DNA of 64,000 bases from Citrobacter sp. MGH106 (GTDB lineage: Bacteria > Pseudomonadota > Gammaproteobacteria > Enterobacterales > Enterobacteriaceae), in NCBI RefSeq assembly GCF_001037495.1, contig NZ_KQ089822.1:1178001-1242000 (forward strand). The letters are read 5' to 3'. The notes beneath the pieces are model-generated. The model searched no databases and had not been told where the DNA came from. It was given only the letters and a program-made list of their open reading frames with translations. Position numbers and translations under genes: made by a program. Every line of letters starts with the position of its first letter. The first letter of the stretch is position 1. Positions 9,495-19,973 of the stretch are shown one piece after another.

Positions 9495-11149
9495 TTTGGT
9501 CGATACTGAATCAAAACCAGGCGTCCCTGATTATCGATATAGTCAGCAGGCGGAATGGCAAGTTGATTAATATCTTCACCTTTCGAAATTGACAACACGA
9601 GGGTAATGTTTCCTTCCTGACGATGTTGTGCTAACCAGTTTGCAAAGTCATCCCGGCTGACAAAGCGGCCTCTGGCATCCGGATAGTTGAGTCCGTATTT
9701 TAACTCGCCCGCTTGTCCGTACATGATGATGTCGTCGCGTTTCAGACTCCAGGCCAGGCCCGCAGCGACGCCTACGTTATCGGAGAGAATATAACGACTC
9801 GACTCCAGCGACTCTTTGGTCATCTCAACAAAAAACTGAGGCTGCTTAGATTCCATGACCCGATCGGGTATTGAAAAGCCAAACAACAGCTCCAGTCCCA
9901 GTGGACAAAGCGCTGCGAATTTCCAGTTTTTCTCGGTACTGTTCAGCGTATACCAGCCAAAAAAAGTCCAGCTCATAAAAATGCCCCACACACAAAAAAC
10001 CTTATAGGTTTCAATATGCGTCCAGACAGGCGACTTTAACGGCCCCAACGTGGAAGCGATAAAAGTTGCGACAATGCCGAGCACGCCAAACAGGATGTTA
10101 ATCCAGCCATTAACGCGTAAGGCAATGGAACCCTTTTGTGCTGCCTGCAGGCCGAAACGCGCAGTGAGGATCGCAAGCGGTGCGAAGCAGGAAAGAATAT
10201 AGGTCGGCAATTTTCCTTTGGCGATACTGAAAAACAGTATCGGCATGATTATCCAGCTCAGCAGGTACAAGGCACTGCACGGAAAATCACGTTCACGCCA
10301 GCCCGTACGCAGTGCGCCAGGCAGCAGGCCAAGCCAGGGCAGGCAGCCTGCGATAAACACAGGCAGGTAATACCAGAACGGCGCTTTATGCTGGGCATCC
10401 GCCTGCGCAAACCGTTGAATATGTTCGACCCAGAAAAAGTAATGCCAGAAGTCAGGTTCGCGTTGTGCAATGGCCATCGCCCACGGTAGAACAATCGCTA
10501 TACAGCCTAAAATTGCCAGCCAGCCGTAGATAAAAAACGTTTTCCAGCGTTTTTGCACCCAGACCCATGGCAGTACGCTGAGCACCGGGACGGCCAGCGC
10601 GAGAAAACCTTTGGTCATTACTCCCATACCGCAGGTTAACCCTAGCAGTAAAAAAGCGATGATTTTGCGTTTTTTACTGGTGGCCTGCATGCCTTCCCAA
10701 AAACAGAACATGCCCGCCATGAGCCAGAGTGCGATGATAGGATCAAGAACCGCGTAGGTTCCGATGCTGTAAACGGAGAAAAACGTTAAGAAAATGACTG
10801 AAGAGAGTAAGGCTGTGCGTTTATCCTGCCATAACCGCATTGCAAATCCGGCTACCAGCAGTGCGGTCAGCAGTGTAGCAAAAATTGCACCTGCCCTGAC
10901 GCCAAAGTTGGTGGCACCAAAGAGCCATTGCCCGATGCTGTTTAGCCAGTATCCGGCAATGGGTTTTTCAAAATAGCGTAGCCCTAAAAAGTGCGGGACT
11001 ATCCAGTCGCCCGCGTTCAGCATTTCCCGACTGATTTCAGCATAGCGCGTCTCGTCAGGCTGCCAGAGCATGCGGCTATTGATGGGTAAAACGTAATACA
11101 GCGCAATAAAGGCGATAAATGCCATTATGTTGCGTATGGATCTCATCAT
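9491..11149 (-). CDS. arnT: ArnT, L-Ara4N transferase to lipid A
   Basis: A 552-residue integral membrane glycosyltransferase of the ArnT/PMT family. It transfers L-Ara4N from undecaprenyl phosphate to lipid A phosphates on the periplasmic side, lowering polymyxin binding. The N-terminal half has about 12 transmembrane segments. The conserved first periplasmic loop carries the acidic pair in [15 protein letters not shown], and the [12 protein letters not shown] segment is also a family hallmark. The open frame extends 11 codons further, but the ATG at 11149 (MMRSIRN) overlaps the arnD stop by four bases and matches the Salmonella protein; a second ATG follows immediately. Length is close to E. 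coli (550) and Salmonella (548). Confidence 0.96.
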   Translation of the reverse strand: MMRSIRNIMAFIAFIALYYVLPINSRMLWQPDETRYAEISREMLNAGDWIVPHFLGLRYFEKPIAGYWLNSIGQWLFGATNFGVRAGAIFATLLTALLVAGFAMRLWQDKRTALLSSVIFLTFFSVYSIGTYAVLDPIIALWLMAGMFCFWEGMQATSKKRKIIAFLLLGLTCGMGVMTKGFLALAVPVLSVLPWVWVQKRWKTFFIYGWLAILGCIAIVLPWAMAIAQREPDFWHYFFWVEHIQRFAQADAQHKAPFWYYLPVFIAGCLPWLGLLPGALRTGWRERDFPCSALYLLSWIIMPILFFSIAKGKLPTYILSCFAPLAILTARFGLQAAQKGSIALRVNGWINILFGVLGIVATFIASTLGPLKSPVWTHIETYKVFCVWGIFMSWTFFGWYTLNSTEKNWKFAALCPLGLELLFGFSIPDRVMESKQPQFFVEMTKESLESSRYILSDNVGVAAGLAWSLKRDDIIMYGQAGELKYGLNYPDARGRFVSRDDFANWLAQHRQEGNITLVLSISKGEDINQLAIPPADYIDNQGRLVLIQYRPK

Positions 11150-12045
11150 GTCGCGCTCACTGGTTGCTGGCAGCCGAGCCATCCCTCTCTGCCGGGTATT
11201 TTGCCACGTATGATTTGTCCTGATGGCAACGTGTTAATGTCGTCCGGCAGCAGATCGCCAAGTGGACAAAACGTAATCCCCGCATCAATTGCGCGAATCA
11301 GTAGAGTGTTAAAATCCTGATGAAATGCGATACCTTCGACTTCCGCATGAATTGTGTACACAGATGTTCCTCTGTTCATCAGCATGTGGGAGAGGATCCA
11401 GGAATTGAAATCGACAGCTTGCACTTCCCCGCCAACCACTTCATCCCATGTCGGTAAGGTAACGGGAATTTGCGGCGTGCCTGTTTTGCCTGTCTCAAGC
11501 ACCGGGCGGAATAACGATGTTCCCCGACAGTCGCTGTTATAACGCAGCTTGAACGCTTCTTTTGCGTGGACAACGCGTGCATCGGCACGCCAGCCGGCAA
11601 CGGCAGAACAGGTGACAGGCTGTCCGGTAATGGCTTCGAGAGCGGTGATACCCTGGGAAATATCATCGATCAGCTGTTTGTCATTCCAGTTCCCGCTGCG
11701 AGCCTGCCAGGCGTGGTGATCCCAGGCATGTAACCCGGTTTCGTGAACCAGAGCCGTTTGCTGAATAATTGCCGCATTGGCCTGGCCGATCTCTTTTCCA
11801 GGCCACGCGGTACCTGCCAGCAAAATATCCCATCCGTAGAGGGAGGCAGCGTTTGAGCGCAGCATCTTCCATAGAAACTGCGGCTTTACCATACGCCAGA
11901 GATGGCGTCCCATGTTGTCAGGCCCAACGCTGAAGAAAAAACTTGCCCGAACGTTATGTCGGTTCAATGTCTCCAGCAGGCGGGGTACGCCTTCGCGCGT
12001 CCCCCTGAAGGTATCGACATCAATACGCAAGCCTACCTGTTTCAT
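11146..12045 (-). CDS. arnD: ArnD, 4-deoxy-4-formamido-L-arabinose-phosphoundecaprenol deformylase
   Basis: A 299-residue polysaccharide-deacetylase (NodB-fold) protein, the Salmonella length. It removes the formyl group from undecaprenyl-phosphate-Ara4FN, which makes the pathway go forward. The N-terminal [17 protein letters not shown] contains the catalytic/metal Asp pair. [11 protein letters not shown] carries the metal-binding histidines, and the C-terminal half has the FHQDFN segment. It probably acts at the inner membrane. It overlaps arnA and arnT by four bases each. Confidence 0.95.
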   Translation of the reverse strand: MKQVGLRIDVDTFRGTREGVPRLLETLNRHNVRASFFFSVGPDNMGRHLWRMVKPQFLWKMLRSNAASLYGWDILLAGTAWPGKEIGQANAAIIQQTALVHETGLHAWDHHAWQARSGNWNDKQLIDDISQGITALEAITGQPVTCSAVAGWRADARVVHAKEAFKLRYNSDCRGTSLFRPVLETGKTGTPQIPVTLPTWDEVVGGEVQAVDFNSWILSHMLMNRGTSVYTIHAEVEGIAFHQDFNTLLIRAIDAGITFCPLGDLLPDDINTLPSGQIIRGKIPGREGWLGCQQPVSAT

Positions 12046-14024
12046 GATCTCTGTTCCGTGATATCCACACTGCGCAAGAAGAAATCCAGGGTTTCTTCCA
12101 CAGTCTCCAGCATTTCGATGGAGGGCTCCCAGTTCAGGCAGCGCTTGGCATTGCGAATATTGGGTTTCCGGTGTTCAACGTCCTGATAACCTTTACCATA
12201 GTAGCTGCTGCTTTCGACGTCACGAAAACCGGCAAATGGTGGAAAGTGTTGGCGCAACGGATGTCTTTCGAAGCAGGCCAGCAGCATTTCCGCCAGTTCC
12301 TGAATACTGGCTTCATTATCCGGATTACCAATATTGATAATCTCGCCGTCGCAGCGTCCGCCGTCGTTTTCAATGATACGGAACAGAGCTTCGATACCAT
12401 CGCGAATATCAGTAAAGCAGCGCTTCTGTTTACCGCCTTCAATCAGCTTAATCGGTGACCCTTCCACCAGATTCAGGATCAGCTGAGTAATGGCGCGTGA
12501 GCTACCGATACGTGCAGCGTTGAGGCTGTCCAGACGTGGTCCCATCCAGTTAAACGGACGGAACAGCGTGAAGCGTAATCCCTCTTTTTCGCCATACGCC
12601 CAAATGACGCGATCCAGAAGCTGTTTGGACACTGAGTAGATCCAGCGTGGTTTATTGACCGGGCCAACGGTAAGGTTTGAGCTGTCTTCATCAAAGACCT
12701 TATCGCTACACATCCCGTAAACTTCTGAGGTGGAGGGGAAAATGATGCGCTTTTGATATTTCACGCAGTAGCGAATGATCCTCAGGTTCTCTTCAAAATC
12801 AAGTTCAAAGACGCGCAGCGGATTACGGGTGTATTCAATCGGCGTGGCAATCGCCACCAGCGGCAGCACGACGTCGCATTTTTTCACATGATATTCAATC
12901 CATTCGGAATGAATACTGATATCGCCTTCCACAAAATGGAACCGCGGGTGTTGCAGAAAACGCCCAATCGCATCGCTGCCAATATCGAGCCCATAGACTT
13001 CATAGTTATCTTCGCGCAGCAGGCGTTCTGTCAGATGATTACCAATGAAACCATTAACGCCGAGGATCAAAACACGAGTACGACGTTTGCGGGTGGAAAG
13101 CGGCTGGCTGTTCAGATGAGACCCCGCAACCAGACCCAGCACTTGCGCCAACTGCGATCCCTGCATAGTGATACCATCGCCAGCTTGCCCGGTGATGATT
13201 TCGAGCGCCCCATCAGCACAGGCAATCAGTAATGGTGACACTGAAAGCACGGTCCCTGGCTGGGCTGCAGCGCGATGAGCAGACAGTCGTGATGACCAGA
13301 CAGTGAATTTTTGTGTTCCCACGTAGCTGAATGCGCCCGGCCAGGGATCGGATACGGCACGTACCATGTTATGTAACTGCGCTGCAGGTTTACGCCAGTC
13401 GAGGAAGCTGTCGTCCGGTGTCCGTCGACCAAAGCAGGTGGCTTCTGTTTTCTGCTGAGGGCGTTCCTGAAAGTCACCCGTTTTGATAGCCGGCAGCACC
13501 TGTTCGAGAACCTGCCGGGCAGTCTGGCACAGTTTATGATGCAGCGTTAAGGCTACGTCGTCGGGGGAAATGGCAACACGTTGTTGAGCAATAATAGCGC
13601 CCGCATCCGCGCGTTTTACCATGCGATGAAGCGTCACGCCCGTTTCTGTTTCTCCGTTGACCAAAACCCAGTTCAGCGGTGCGCGGCCACGATACTTGGG
13701 CAACAGCGAGCCGTGCAGGTTAAAGGCACCCACAGGCGCAAGATTCAGAATGTCATCGCTCAGTAAATGACGATAGTAGAACGAGAAGATAACATCTGGC
13801 GCGAGCTGGCTAATTCGTTCAATCCATAGCGGATGATTGACCTCGTCAGGGGCGTAAACCGGTATGCCTGCGCTGGCCGCCAGCCGGGAAACCGAACCGA
13901 AAAATGCTTTCTCAGCAGGGTTATCGGCGTGGGTAAAAATAGCTGCGATTTCATAACCTGCATCCAACAAGGCTTGAATTCCCTGACATCCCATATCGTG
14001 ATAAGCAAATACGACGGCTTTCAT
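12042..14024 (-). CDS. arnA: ArnA, bifunctional UDP-L-Ara4N formyltransferase / UDP-glucuronate decarboxylase
   Basis: A 660-residue two-domain enzyme, the E. coli length. The N-terminal formyltransferase domain (about residues 1-300) has [15 protein letters not shown] with Asn102 and His104 of the 10-formyl-THF transferase active site. The C-terminal domain (about 315-660) is an NAD-dependent short-chain dehydrogenase-like decarboxylase with [10 protein letters not shown] for nucleotide binding and a Tyr-x-x-x-Lys pair in IYSVSKQLL. It produces UDP-4-keto-arabinose and, after ArnB acts, formylates UDP-L-Ara4N. It lies between arnC and arnD with four-base overlaps on both sides. Confidence 0.97.
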   Translation of the reverse strand: MKAVVFAYHDMGCQGIQALLDAGYEIAAIFTHADNPAEKAFFGSVSRLAASAGIPVYAPDEVNHPLWIERISQLAPDVIFSFYYRHLLSDDILNLAPVGAFNLHGSLLPKYRGRAPLNWVLVNGETETGVTLHRMVKRADAGAIIAQQRVAISPDDVALTLHHKLCQTARQVLEQVLPAIKTGDFQERPQQKTEATCFGRRTPDDSFLDWRKPAAQLHNMVRAVSDPWPGAFSYVGTQKFTVWSSRLSAHRAAAQPGTVLSVSPLLIACADGALEIITGQAGDGITMQGSQLAQVLGLVAGSHLNSQPLSTRKRRTRVLILGVNGFIGNHLTERLLREDNYEVYGLDIGSDAIGRFLQHPRFHFVEGDISIHSEWIEYHVKKCDVVLPLVAIATPIEYTRNPLRVFELDFEENLRIIRYCVKYQKRIIFPSTSEVYGMCSDKVFDEDSSNLTVGPVNKPRWIYSVSKQLLDRVIWAYGEKEGLRFTLFRPFNWMGPRLDSLNAARIGSSRAITQLILNLVEGSPIKLIEGGKQKRCFTDIRDGIEALFRIIENDGGRCDGEIINIGNPDNEASIQELAEMLLACFERHPLRQHFPPFAGFRDVESSSYYGKGYQDVEHRKPNIRNAKRCLNWEPSIEMLETVEETLDFFLRSVDITEQRS

Positions 14025-15004
14025 GCGTGGTGTTCCTCGGTTGAGTGCGTGGTTTGTGGACGAATAACGTGTTGAACAAAATAACGGGGGCGGGCACGGA
14101 CATCGTTATAGATGCGACCGATATATTCGCCGAGTAATCCCATGCCTATAAACTGTGCGCCGATAAACGTGAACAGTACGGCAAACAGCATGAATACCCC
14201 TTCCGCAGCCCACTGTGGGCCTAGCGTCAGGCGAAGAATGACCAGCAGGACGGACAGAGTGAAACCCGTGGCGGCAATCACGCTGCCCAGCAGACTCAAC
14301 ATACGCAGTGGTGTGGTTGTCAGGCAGGTCACCAGGTCATACATCAGGTTAATCAGGCGCATGAAGCTGTACTTAGAATCGCCAAATTCACGTTCCGCGT
14401 GGTGCACCGGGATTTCCGTCGCACGCCGGGCAAAAATGTTGGCCAGAATCGGAATGAAGGTGCTGCGTTCCTGGCAATGCAGCATGGCATCAACGATGTG
14501 ACGGCGATAAGCACGCAGCATGCAGCCGTAATCTCCCATCGCTTTTCCGGTGGTTCGCTGAATCAGATGGTTGATCATCCGTGAGGCGGTCTTACGAAAC
14601 ACACTGTCTTGCCTGTTCTGGCGCACCGTTCCGACGACATCGAAACCTTCATCAGCTGTGGCAACCAGCCGGGGGATCTCCTCCGGAGGGTTTTGTAAAT
14701 CGGCATCCAGCGTGATAATCAAGTCGCCGGTAACGTGGCTAAAACCGGCCATAATTGCCGAGTGCTGCCCGTAGTTTCGGTTGAGCAGAATAGAGACAAT
14801 ATGGCTGTTCTGCGCCTGAGAAGCCTCCATCATCAGTTGAGCGGAATTATCGCTGCTGCCGTCATCGATCAGCAGTATTTCGTATTCTTTTCCCAGCTTT
14901 TCGCAGGCGGCGCAGGTACGTTTAATTAACTCTGGCAGGCTTTCCTGTTCGTTAAACACGGGAATAACCACCGAGACTTTCTTAATCGGCGTGGATTCAA
15001 ACAT
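14021..15004 (-). CDS. arnC: ArnC, undecaprenyl-phosphate Ara4FN transferase
   Basis: A 327-residue family 2 glycosyltransferase (322 in E. coli). It moves Ara4FN from UDP to undecaprenyl phosphate on the cytoplasmic face. The N-terminal domain has [13 protein letters not shown], the nucleotide-binding IDDGSSDNS and the acidic [12 protein letters not shown] motif. Two transmembrane helices follow (about residues 235-257 and 268-292), and a short charged tail contains the conserved [18 protein letters not shown]. It starts two bases after the arnB stop and overlaps arnA by four bases. Confidence 0.96.
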   Translation of the reverse strand: MFESTPIKKVSVVIPVFNEQESLPELIKRTCAACEKLGKEYEILLIDDGSSDNSAQLMMEASQAQNSHIVSILLNRNYGQHSAIMAGFSHVTGDLIITLDADLQNPPEEIPRLVATADEGFDVVGTVRQNRQDSVFRKTASRMINHLIQRTTGKAMGDYGCMLRAYRRHIVDAMLHCQERSTFIPILANIFARRATEIPVHHAEREFGDSKYSFMRLINLMYDLVTCLTTTPLRMLSLLGSVIAATGFTLSVLLVILRLTLGPQWAAEGVFMLFAVLFTFIGAQFIGMGLLGEYIGRIYNDVRARPRYFVQHVIRPQTTHSTEEHHA

Positions 15005-15006
15005 GA

Positions 15007-16146
15007 TTATTGTCCTGCTATCTGGCGAAGTGCTGTAATCACGCGCCGGGTATCATCGGCGGTCATGTCAGGGAATAACGGCAGCGAACAGATGCGCGCG
15101 CTATTCCATTCCGTATCAGGAAGCGAAAGGGTAGTGAAACGTTCGCGATAATATTTTTGCGTGTGTGCGGCGCGAAAATGCAGGCCGGTACCAATACCTC
15201 TGGCTTTAAGCGCTTCCATTAACGCATCTCTGCTTATACCGCAGCGTGCTTCATCGACACGAATAATAAACAGGTGCCAGGCGTGTACATGCGACCACTG
15301 CGGCAGGTTCAGCGGCTGAAAAGGCGAATCAGCCAGCGCTTGCTGGTACTGTTGGGCAATTTCCGCGCGGCGCGCGTTCAGTTGCGCCAGTTTGCCCAGT
15401 TGCGCCAGGGCGATAGCCGCATTGATGTCGGTGAGGTTGTATTTGTATCCCGGCGTGAGAACTTCTGCCTGCGGGGCTCGGCCGTAGGTTTGTCGGTCAT
15501 ACGCATCCACTCCCAGGCCGTGAAATTTCAGGCTGCGTAACCGTTGAGCCAGCTGTTTGTCGTCAGTAACAACCAGCCCGCCTTCCGCACAGGTAATATT
15601 TTTGATGGCGTGAAAGGAGAAGATTGCCGTGCCGCGAGCACCAACATGACGACCTTTATATAACGTTCCCACGGCATGGGCTGCGTCTTCTATCACCGGG
15701 ATCCCATAGCGCTCGCCGATAGCGTAAATCGCGTCAAGATCGGCGGGAGCACCTGCGTAATGCACCGGTATAATAGCTTTGGTTCGTGGCGTAATAGCGG
15801 CTTCAATTTGCTCCGGTGTTACCATCAGCGTATCGCGGTCGACATCGATCATGACCGGCGTGGCTCCCAGCAGGACAATCATGTTGAGCGTAGAAACCCA
15901 CGTCATTGACGGCGTGATGACTTCATCGCCTTCACCCACACCCAACGCCATCAGCGTGACGTGCATACCTGCGGTGGCAGAGCAGACGGCAACGGCATGT
16001 TGGTTCCCCGTAAGCCGACAGAACGCTTCCTCCAGCTCATGGTTTTTAGGGCCGGTGGTTATCCATCCTGAATCCAGAACCGCCTTAACTGCGGTAAGTT
16101 CTTCAGTACCCATTGCCGGGCGAGAGAAGGGCAAAAAGTCAGACAT
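15007..16146 (-). CDS. arnB: ArnB, UDP-4-keto-pentose/UDP-L-Ara4N aminotransferase
   Basis: A 379-residue PLP-dependent aminotransferase of the DegT/DnrJ family. It uses glutamate to aminate UDP-4-keto-arabinose to UDP-L-Ara4N. The PLP lysine is Lys182 in [13 protein letters not shown], and the PLP-phosphate and ring-binding residues are in SATAGM and IEDAAHAVG. Two ATG codons are adjacent at the start. I prefer the second ([10 protein letters not shown]) because AAGGA is six bases upstream of it but only three from the first; the longer form would begin at 16149. It is the first gene of arnBCADTEF, and its leader contains a PmrA-box-like repeat. Confidence 0.96.
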   Translation of the reverse strand: MSDFLPFSRPAMGTEELTAVKAVLDSGWITTGPKNHELEEAFCRLTGNQHAVAVCSATAGMHVTLMALGVGEGDEVITPSMTWVSTLNMIVLLGATPVMIDVDRDTLMVTPEQIEAAITPRTKAIIPVHYAGAPADLDAIYAIGERYGIPVIEDAAHAVGTLYKGRHVGARGTAIFSFHAIKNITCAEGGLVVTDDKQLAQRLRSLKFHGLGVDAYDRQTYGRAPQAEVLTPGYKYNLTDINAAIALAQLGKLAQLNARRAEIAQQYQQALADSPFQPLNLPQWSHVHAWHLFIIRVDEARCGISRDALMEALKARGIGTGLHFRAAHTQKYYRERFTTLSLPDTEWNSARICSLPLFPDMTADDTRRVITALRQIAGQ

Positions 16147-16247
16147 CATTATTCCTTCAAGCCATTAAACGCAGTCGTAGGTTTATTTTTATGACAAACA
16201 AGCGCGCGTTAATTATTTCATCAGGCTACAAAGGTTAATGATCGAAG

Positions 16248-16264
16248 GTTAATTTATCCTTAAG
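16248..16264 (-). promoter_or_regulatory. PmrA-box-like direct repeat upstream of arnB
   Basis: On the minus strand the sequence reads CTTAAG-GATAA-ATTAAC, two half-sites spaced by five bases, matching the PmrA (BasR) box YTTAAK-N5-YTTAAK except in the second half. It lies about 100 bases upstream of the arnB start. PmrA control of this operon is established in Salmonella and E. coli; binding at this exact place is inferred. Confidence 0.55.
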
Positions 16265-16340
16265 GATTTAAGGTGGAGAAAAGAGAGCGATGCAGAAGAG
16301 ATTAATGGTTATTTAATTGATATTAAACATTTTGTTTGCT

Positions 16341-16356
16341 CAGCCCCGAAGGGCTG
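16341..16356. terminator. Perfect short hairpin between arnB and nudI
   Basis: CAGCCC-CGAA-GGGCTG forms a perfect 6-bp stem with a tetraloop, 52 bases after the nudI stop and upstream of the PmrA-box-like site. No T-run follows in either direction, so it is at best a weak terminator of nudI. Confidence 0.35.
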
Positions 16357-16407
16357 GTGCATAAAGATATTAAGTCAGCGAGGTGATTCTAAGAAGCAGC
16401 GTTGTAC

Positions 16408-16833
16408 TTACAGTAATCCTTTTAATGTTAATGTCTTTCGGGTGGCGATGTTTAAGTCGTAATGTCCAAGATCTTCTGGTTTTACCCAGGCGAAATCCTG
16501 AAACTCTTCATTAATGTTCACTTCGCGATTGGCAGAAATGCAGTCGAAGATCAGATAAATCATGTAAATCTCTTCCTGCCTGCCGTCAGCATACGTTTTG
16601 GTGCGGATATCATCGCTGAAGGTCCAGGGGGTGATATCGGTCAACACAAGCTGCTCGCCTAACTCTTCCCTTACTTCCCGTCGCAGGGCTTCTTCGATAC
16701 GTTCGCCAGGTTCCACGCCACCGCCCGATAACGCCCACTGACCGGGAAAAACACCGCGATCGTTGGCCATTTTACACAGTAAATAACAGCCTTCATTTTG
16801 AATTAATGGGCAAACAATTGTCCTTTGACGCAC
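16408..16833 (-). CDS. nudI: NudI, nucleoside triphosphate (pyrimidine dNTP) pyrophosphatase
   Basis: A 141-residue Nudix hydrolase, the E. coli NudI (YfaO) length. The Nudix box is complete: [18 protein letters not shown] followed by REELGEQ, with the metal-binding REEL glutamates. E. coli NudI hydrolyses dUTP, dTTP and dCTP to monophosphates, which would help to clean or balance nucleotide pools in the cytoplasm. The gene is divergent from yfaZ and probably monocistronic. Confidence 0.94.
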   Translation of the reverse strand: MRQRTIVCPLIQNEGCYLLCKMANDRGVFPGQWALSGGGVEPGERIEEALRREVREELGEQLVLTDITPWTFSDDIRTKTYADGRQEEIYMIYLIFDCISANREVNINEEFQDFAWVKPEDLGHYDLNIATRKTLTLKGLL

Positions 16834-17061
16834 GGTTATGTTCCTTATGTACAGAGATGAGGCAAAAGAATACGGGAGCTGACGCGTTGGTTAAAGTGAT
16901 TATTGTCAATTCCATCGTCACTTATTGAAACGGTTTCGGGTAGTATTTCGTTACAATATGTTATTAGATCGCTTTTTTAGCTCATTGATTCCTTTGCTGT
17001 TGGCAGTACAATCCTGCGGTTTTGGGGCACATTAATTACTTGCTTGCTGGAAAGGGTAAAA

Positions 17062-17604
17062 ATGAAAAAAAGCGTACTGTTAGGACTTGCCGGAATGCTG
17101 TTTGTTTCCGCATCGGCTAATGCCATCAGCATCAATGGTCAGGCTGGTGAAGATTACACCAACATTGGCGTCGGCTTTGGCACCGAGTCAACCGGATTAG
17201 CGGTAAGCGGCAACTGGATGCACAACGATGACGATGGCGACGCGGCTGGTCTGGGTCTTGGTCTGAATATCCCGCTTGGACCGCTGTTGGCTACTGTTGG
17301 CGGCAAAGGTATTTACACCAATCCGAAGGATGGTGATGAAGGTTATGCGGCGGCTGTTGGTGGTGGTCTGCAGTGGCCGATTGGCGACAGCCTCCGTCTG
17401 TTTGGCGAATACTATTACTCTCCGGACTCGCTCTCCAGCGGTATCGACAGCTTTGAAGAAGCGAATGCCGGTGCGCGCCTGACGATTATGCGTCCACTGA
17501 GCATTGAAGCGGGTTATCGCTACCTGAATCTGGCCGGTAAAGATGGCAACCGTGATAACGCGATTGCTGACGGCCCGTACGTTGGGGTTAGCGCCAGCTT
17601 CTAA
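17062..17604 (+). CDS. yfaZ: YfaZ family outer-membrane protein
   Basis: A 180-residue protein, the same length as E. coli YfaZ. The frame is open six codons further upstream, but MKKSVLLGL at 17062 follows aaaggg and starts a normal signal peptide (cleavage expected after SANA, residue 21 or so). The mature part alternates polar and hydrophobic residues, is rich in glycine and aromatic residues, and ends in SASF with the terminal Phe typical of outer-membrane beta-barrels. Its function is unknown. It stands alone between nudI and yfaY and is followed by a hairpin. Confidence 0.93.
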   Translation: MKKSVLLGLAGMLFVSASANAISINGQAGEDYTNIGVGFGTESTGLAVSGNWMHNDDDGDAAGLGLGLNIPLGPLLATVGGKGIYTNPKDGDEGYAAAVGGGLQWPIGDSLRLFGEYYYSPDSLSSGIDSFEEANAGARLTIMRPLSIEAGYRYLNLAGKDGNRDNAIADGPYVGVSASF

Positions 17605-17611
17605 TCTTCCT

Positions 17612-17638
17612 GGCGCGGCGTTCTGCTGCGCCTGTTTT
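17612..17638 (+). terminator. Likely terminator after yfaZ
   Basis: GGCGC and GCGCC form a stem around GGCGTTCTGCT, and TGTTTT follows. The hairpin lies eight bases after the yfaZ stop. The T-run is short, so termination may be partial. Confidence 0.5.
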
Positions 17639-17709
17639 ACTCCTCTTCCTTCTCCATGTTCCCCCTGCATTGCGTTATAGTGTTTCTATTACAAAAGCAG
17701 GAGAACACA

Positions 17710-18906
17710 ATGTTAAATGTGGAGATGCTATCCACCGGGGATGAAGTGTTGCACGGGCAGATCGTCGACACCAACGCTGCCTGGCTGGCCGATTTTTTCT
17801 TTAATCAGGGATTACCGTTAACGCGCCGTAACACGGTAGGCGACAATCTTGACGATTTGGTCGCTATCTTGCGTGAGCGTAGTGAACACGCCGATGTGTT
17901 GATCGTCAATGGCGGCTTAGGGCCAACCAGCGATGATTTGAGTGCACTGGCAGCGGCAACGGCAAAAGGTGAGGGACTGGTGCTGCATGAGCCATGGCTG
18001 GCCCAGATGGAGAGCTTTTTCCGCGAGCGCGGCCGCGTGATGGCGCCGAGCAATCGCAAACAGGCCGAGCTTCCTGCCAGCGCGGAGTTTATTAATAATC
18101 CGGTGGGCACTGCATGTGGCTTTGCCGTTAAGCTAAACCGCTGCCTGATGTTCTTTACGCCGGGCGTGCCGTCAGAATTTAAAGTCATGATCGAGCATGA
18201 GATCCTGCCGCGCTTGCGTGAGCGTTTCTCGCTCTCTCAGCCCCCTCTATGTCTGCGATTAACCACCTTTGGCCGCTCTGAAAGCGATCTGGCACAGAGC
18301 CTGGATTCTCTGTCACTACCGGCGGGAGTGACAATGGGGTATCGCTCATCCATGCCGATTATCGAGTTGAAACTCACCGGGCCGGATTCCCAACGTGAAG
18401 CGATGATGGCGCTGTGGCCGGAAGTTAAACGGGTCGCCGGACAGAACATGATTTTTGAGGGGACGGAAGGATTACCCGCGCAAATCGCCCGTAAGTTACA
18501 GGATCGCCAGTACAGCCTGACGTTGAGCGAACAGTTCACCGGTGGTCTGGTTGCTCTGCAACTTTCCCGTGCTAACGCCCCACTGCTGGCCAGCGAGGTG
18601 GTCCCTTCTCAGGAAGAAACGCTGGCGCAAACGGCGCACTGGATAACTGAACGACGCGGCAACCATTATGCTGAGCTGGCGTTGGCGGTATCGGGTTTCG
18701 AAAACGAACATATTAACTTTGCCCTGGCAACGCCCGATGGTACATATGCCTTGCGCGTGCGACTGAATGCGAATCGCTATAGCTTGCCGGTTCGTCAGGA
18801 AGTCTGCGCGATGATGGCGCTAAATATGCTGCGTCGCTGGCTAAACGGGCAGGATCTTGCCAGCGAACACGGCTGGATTGAAGTGGTTGAGTCGCTGACG
18901 ATCTAG
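17710..18906 (+). CDS. yfaY: YfaY, CinA-like protein (nicotinamide-nucleotide family)
   Basis: A 398-residue protein (400 in E. coli YfaY). The ATG at 17710 follows AGGAG and starts MLNVEMLSTGDEVL, the family start; the frame continues 18 codons upstream without support. Residues 1-170 form the MoaB/MogA-like CinA N-terminal (COG1058) domain with STGDEVLHGQIVDTNAAW, VNGGLGPTSDD and TPGVPSEF. The C-terminal part aligns with the CinA deamidase domain but is degenerate. The CinA N-terminal domain in other bacteria is an ADP-ribose/NAD-related pyrophosphatase. Deamidase activity is not expected here, and the exact substrate is unknown. Confidence 0.93.
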   Translation: MLNVEMLSTGDEVLHGQIVDTNAAWLADFFFNQGLPLTRRNTVGDNLDDLVAILRERSEHADVLIVNGGLGPTSDDLSALAAATAKGEGLVLHEPWLAQMESFFRERGRVMAPSNRKQAELPASAEFINNPVGTACGFAVKLNRCLMFFTPGVPSEFKVMIEHEILPRLRERFSLSQPPLCLRLTTFGRSESDLAQSLDSLSLPAGVTMGYRSSMPIIELKLTGPDSQREAMMALWPEVKRVAGQNMIFEGTEGLPAQIARKLQDRQYSLTLSEQFTGGLVALQLSRANAPLLASEVVPSQEETLAQTAHWITERRGNHYAELALAVSGFENEHINFALATPDGTYALRVRLNANRYSLPVRQEVCAMMALNMLRRWLNGQDLASEHGWIEVVESLTI

Positions 18907-18916
18907 CCTGTAAATT

Positions 18917-18945
18917 GCCCGATAGCGCTGCGCTTATCGGGCTTT
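18917..18945 (+). terminator. Hairpin terminator after yfaY
   Basis: GCCCGATA pairs with TATCGGGC around a GC-rich loop and is followed by TTT, 11 bases after the yfaY stop. The sequence between here and the rhmR operator (18946-19147) holds no gene I can support; it must contain the rhmR promoter. Confidence 0.65.
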
Positions 18946-19147
18946 AAGTGAACGTCTGCTTATGTGTGTGAGTAGACGTTCCCCCGCCATTCGGCAATTT
19001 CTCCTGCATTATTGTCCAACCTGTTGTACTCCCTGTGGAAAAATCCGTGCTGTGGTTCACATTTTTATACGTAATCTTTCCAGCCTGCTGGAAGAAAGGC
19101 GGGATTTGATGTGCTTCACAATTTTAACCCTGTTGACCGAACACACT

Positions 19148-19187
19148 GATTCCAGTATCTCAGACCGGAGTCCAGTATGTTGGAATC
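19148..19187. promoter_or_regulatory. Inverted repeat overlapping the rhmR start codon (candidate RhmR operator)
   Basis: GATTCCA at 19148-19154 is matched by TGGAATC at 19181-19187, giving 7-bp perfect arms. Inside it, TCCAGTAT occurs twice as a direct repeat (19151-19158 and 19171-19178). The second copy contains the first bases of the rhmR ATG, and the ribosome binding site GGAG is between the repeats. This geometry suits autoregulation by an IclR-type repressor; no binding evidence is available from sequence alone. Confidence 0.45.
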
Positions 19188-19959
19188 AAGCAAAGTCCCC
19201 GCGCTTACCAGAGCGATAGAAATTCTCAATCTTATTGCGCGTATCGGCCCGTGCAGCGCCGCAACGATTGTGGATACGTTGGGTATTCCGAAAAGCACCG
19301 CTTATTTGTTGTTAAACGAACTGAAGCGTCAGCGCTTTCTCAGTATTGATCATCAGGAGAACTACTGCCTGTGGACCAAACTGGTTGAACTCTCGGGGCA
19401 TGCGTTGAGCAAAATGGATCTGCGTGAGCTGGCGCGTCCGCGCTTGACACAGCTTATGGATGAAACCGATCTGCTTTGTCATCTGGGGCTCATCGACCAC
19501 GAAAGCGCGTATTACATTCTGAAAGTGGAATCCTCGTCCACCATCAGCGTGCGTTCTCATGAGGGAAAAAGTCTTTCTCTGTATCGCTCTGGCATCGGCA
19601 AATGTTTGCTGGCCTGGCAGCCTGCTGCAGTACGCAAAACCATTATTGACCAGTTGGTATGGGAGAAGGCGACGCCGACCACAATTGCTGATCCTCAGCA
19701 ACTGAATGATGAACTGGAGCGCATTCGCCAGCGTGGATGGAGTTTTGATAATGGCGAGGATTACCCGGATGTTCGCTGTGTTGCCGCTCCCGTTTTTAAT
19801 GCCAGTAATACGCTGACTGCCGCGATTTCAGTGGTTGGCACTCGTTTACAAATCAACGAAGAGAATCGTGATTACCTGGCCGGGAAGGCAATTGCCTGCG
19901 CCAAAGATATTTCACGTCTGTTGGGCTGGAAAAGTCCCTTCGATTCACTCGCATCATAA
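19177..19959 (+). CDS. rhmR: RhmR, IclR-family regulator of rhamnonate genes
   Basis: A 260-residue IclR-family protein equal in length to E. coli YfaX/RhmR. The N-terminal winged helix-turn-helix (about residues 8-70) contains [22 protein letters not shown]. The C-terminal effector domain (about 85-250) has the usual [10 protein letters not shown] and the [14 protein letters not shown] region. It is the first gene of the rhm cluster, 14 bases before rhmD, so it probably senses rhamnonate or a downstream intermediate. The Shine-Dalgarno GGAG lies six bases from the ATG, inside the candidate operator. Confidence 0.94.
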   Translation: MLESSKVPALTRAIEILNLIARIGPCSAATIVDTLGIPKSTAYLLLNELKRQRFLSIDHQENYCLWTKLVELSGHALSKMDLRELARPRLTQLMDETDLLCHLGLIDHESAYYILKVESSSTISVRSHEGKSLSLYRSGIGKCLLAWQPAAVRKTIIDQLVWEKATPTTIADPQQLNDELERIRQRGWSFDNGEDYPDVRCVAAPVFNASNTLTAAISVVGTRLQINEENRDYLAGKAIACAKDISRLLGWKSPFDSLAS

Positions 19960-19973
19960 TAATGGAGAACATC

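Noticed and set aside
18962..19219. An 85-codon open frame upstream of and overlapping rhmR
   Set aside because: It has no ribosome binding site, overlaps the rhmR start in another frame, and the product is Cys/Arg-rich without homology. It is more likely leader sequence.
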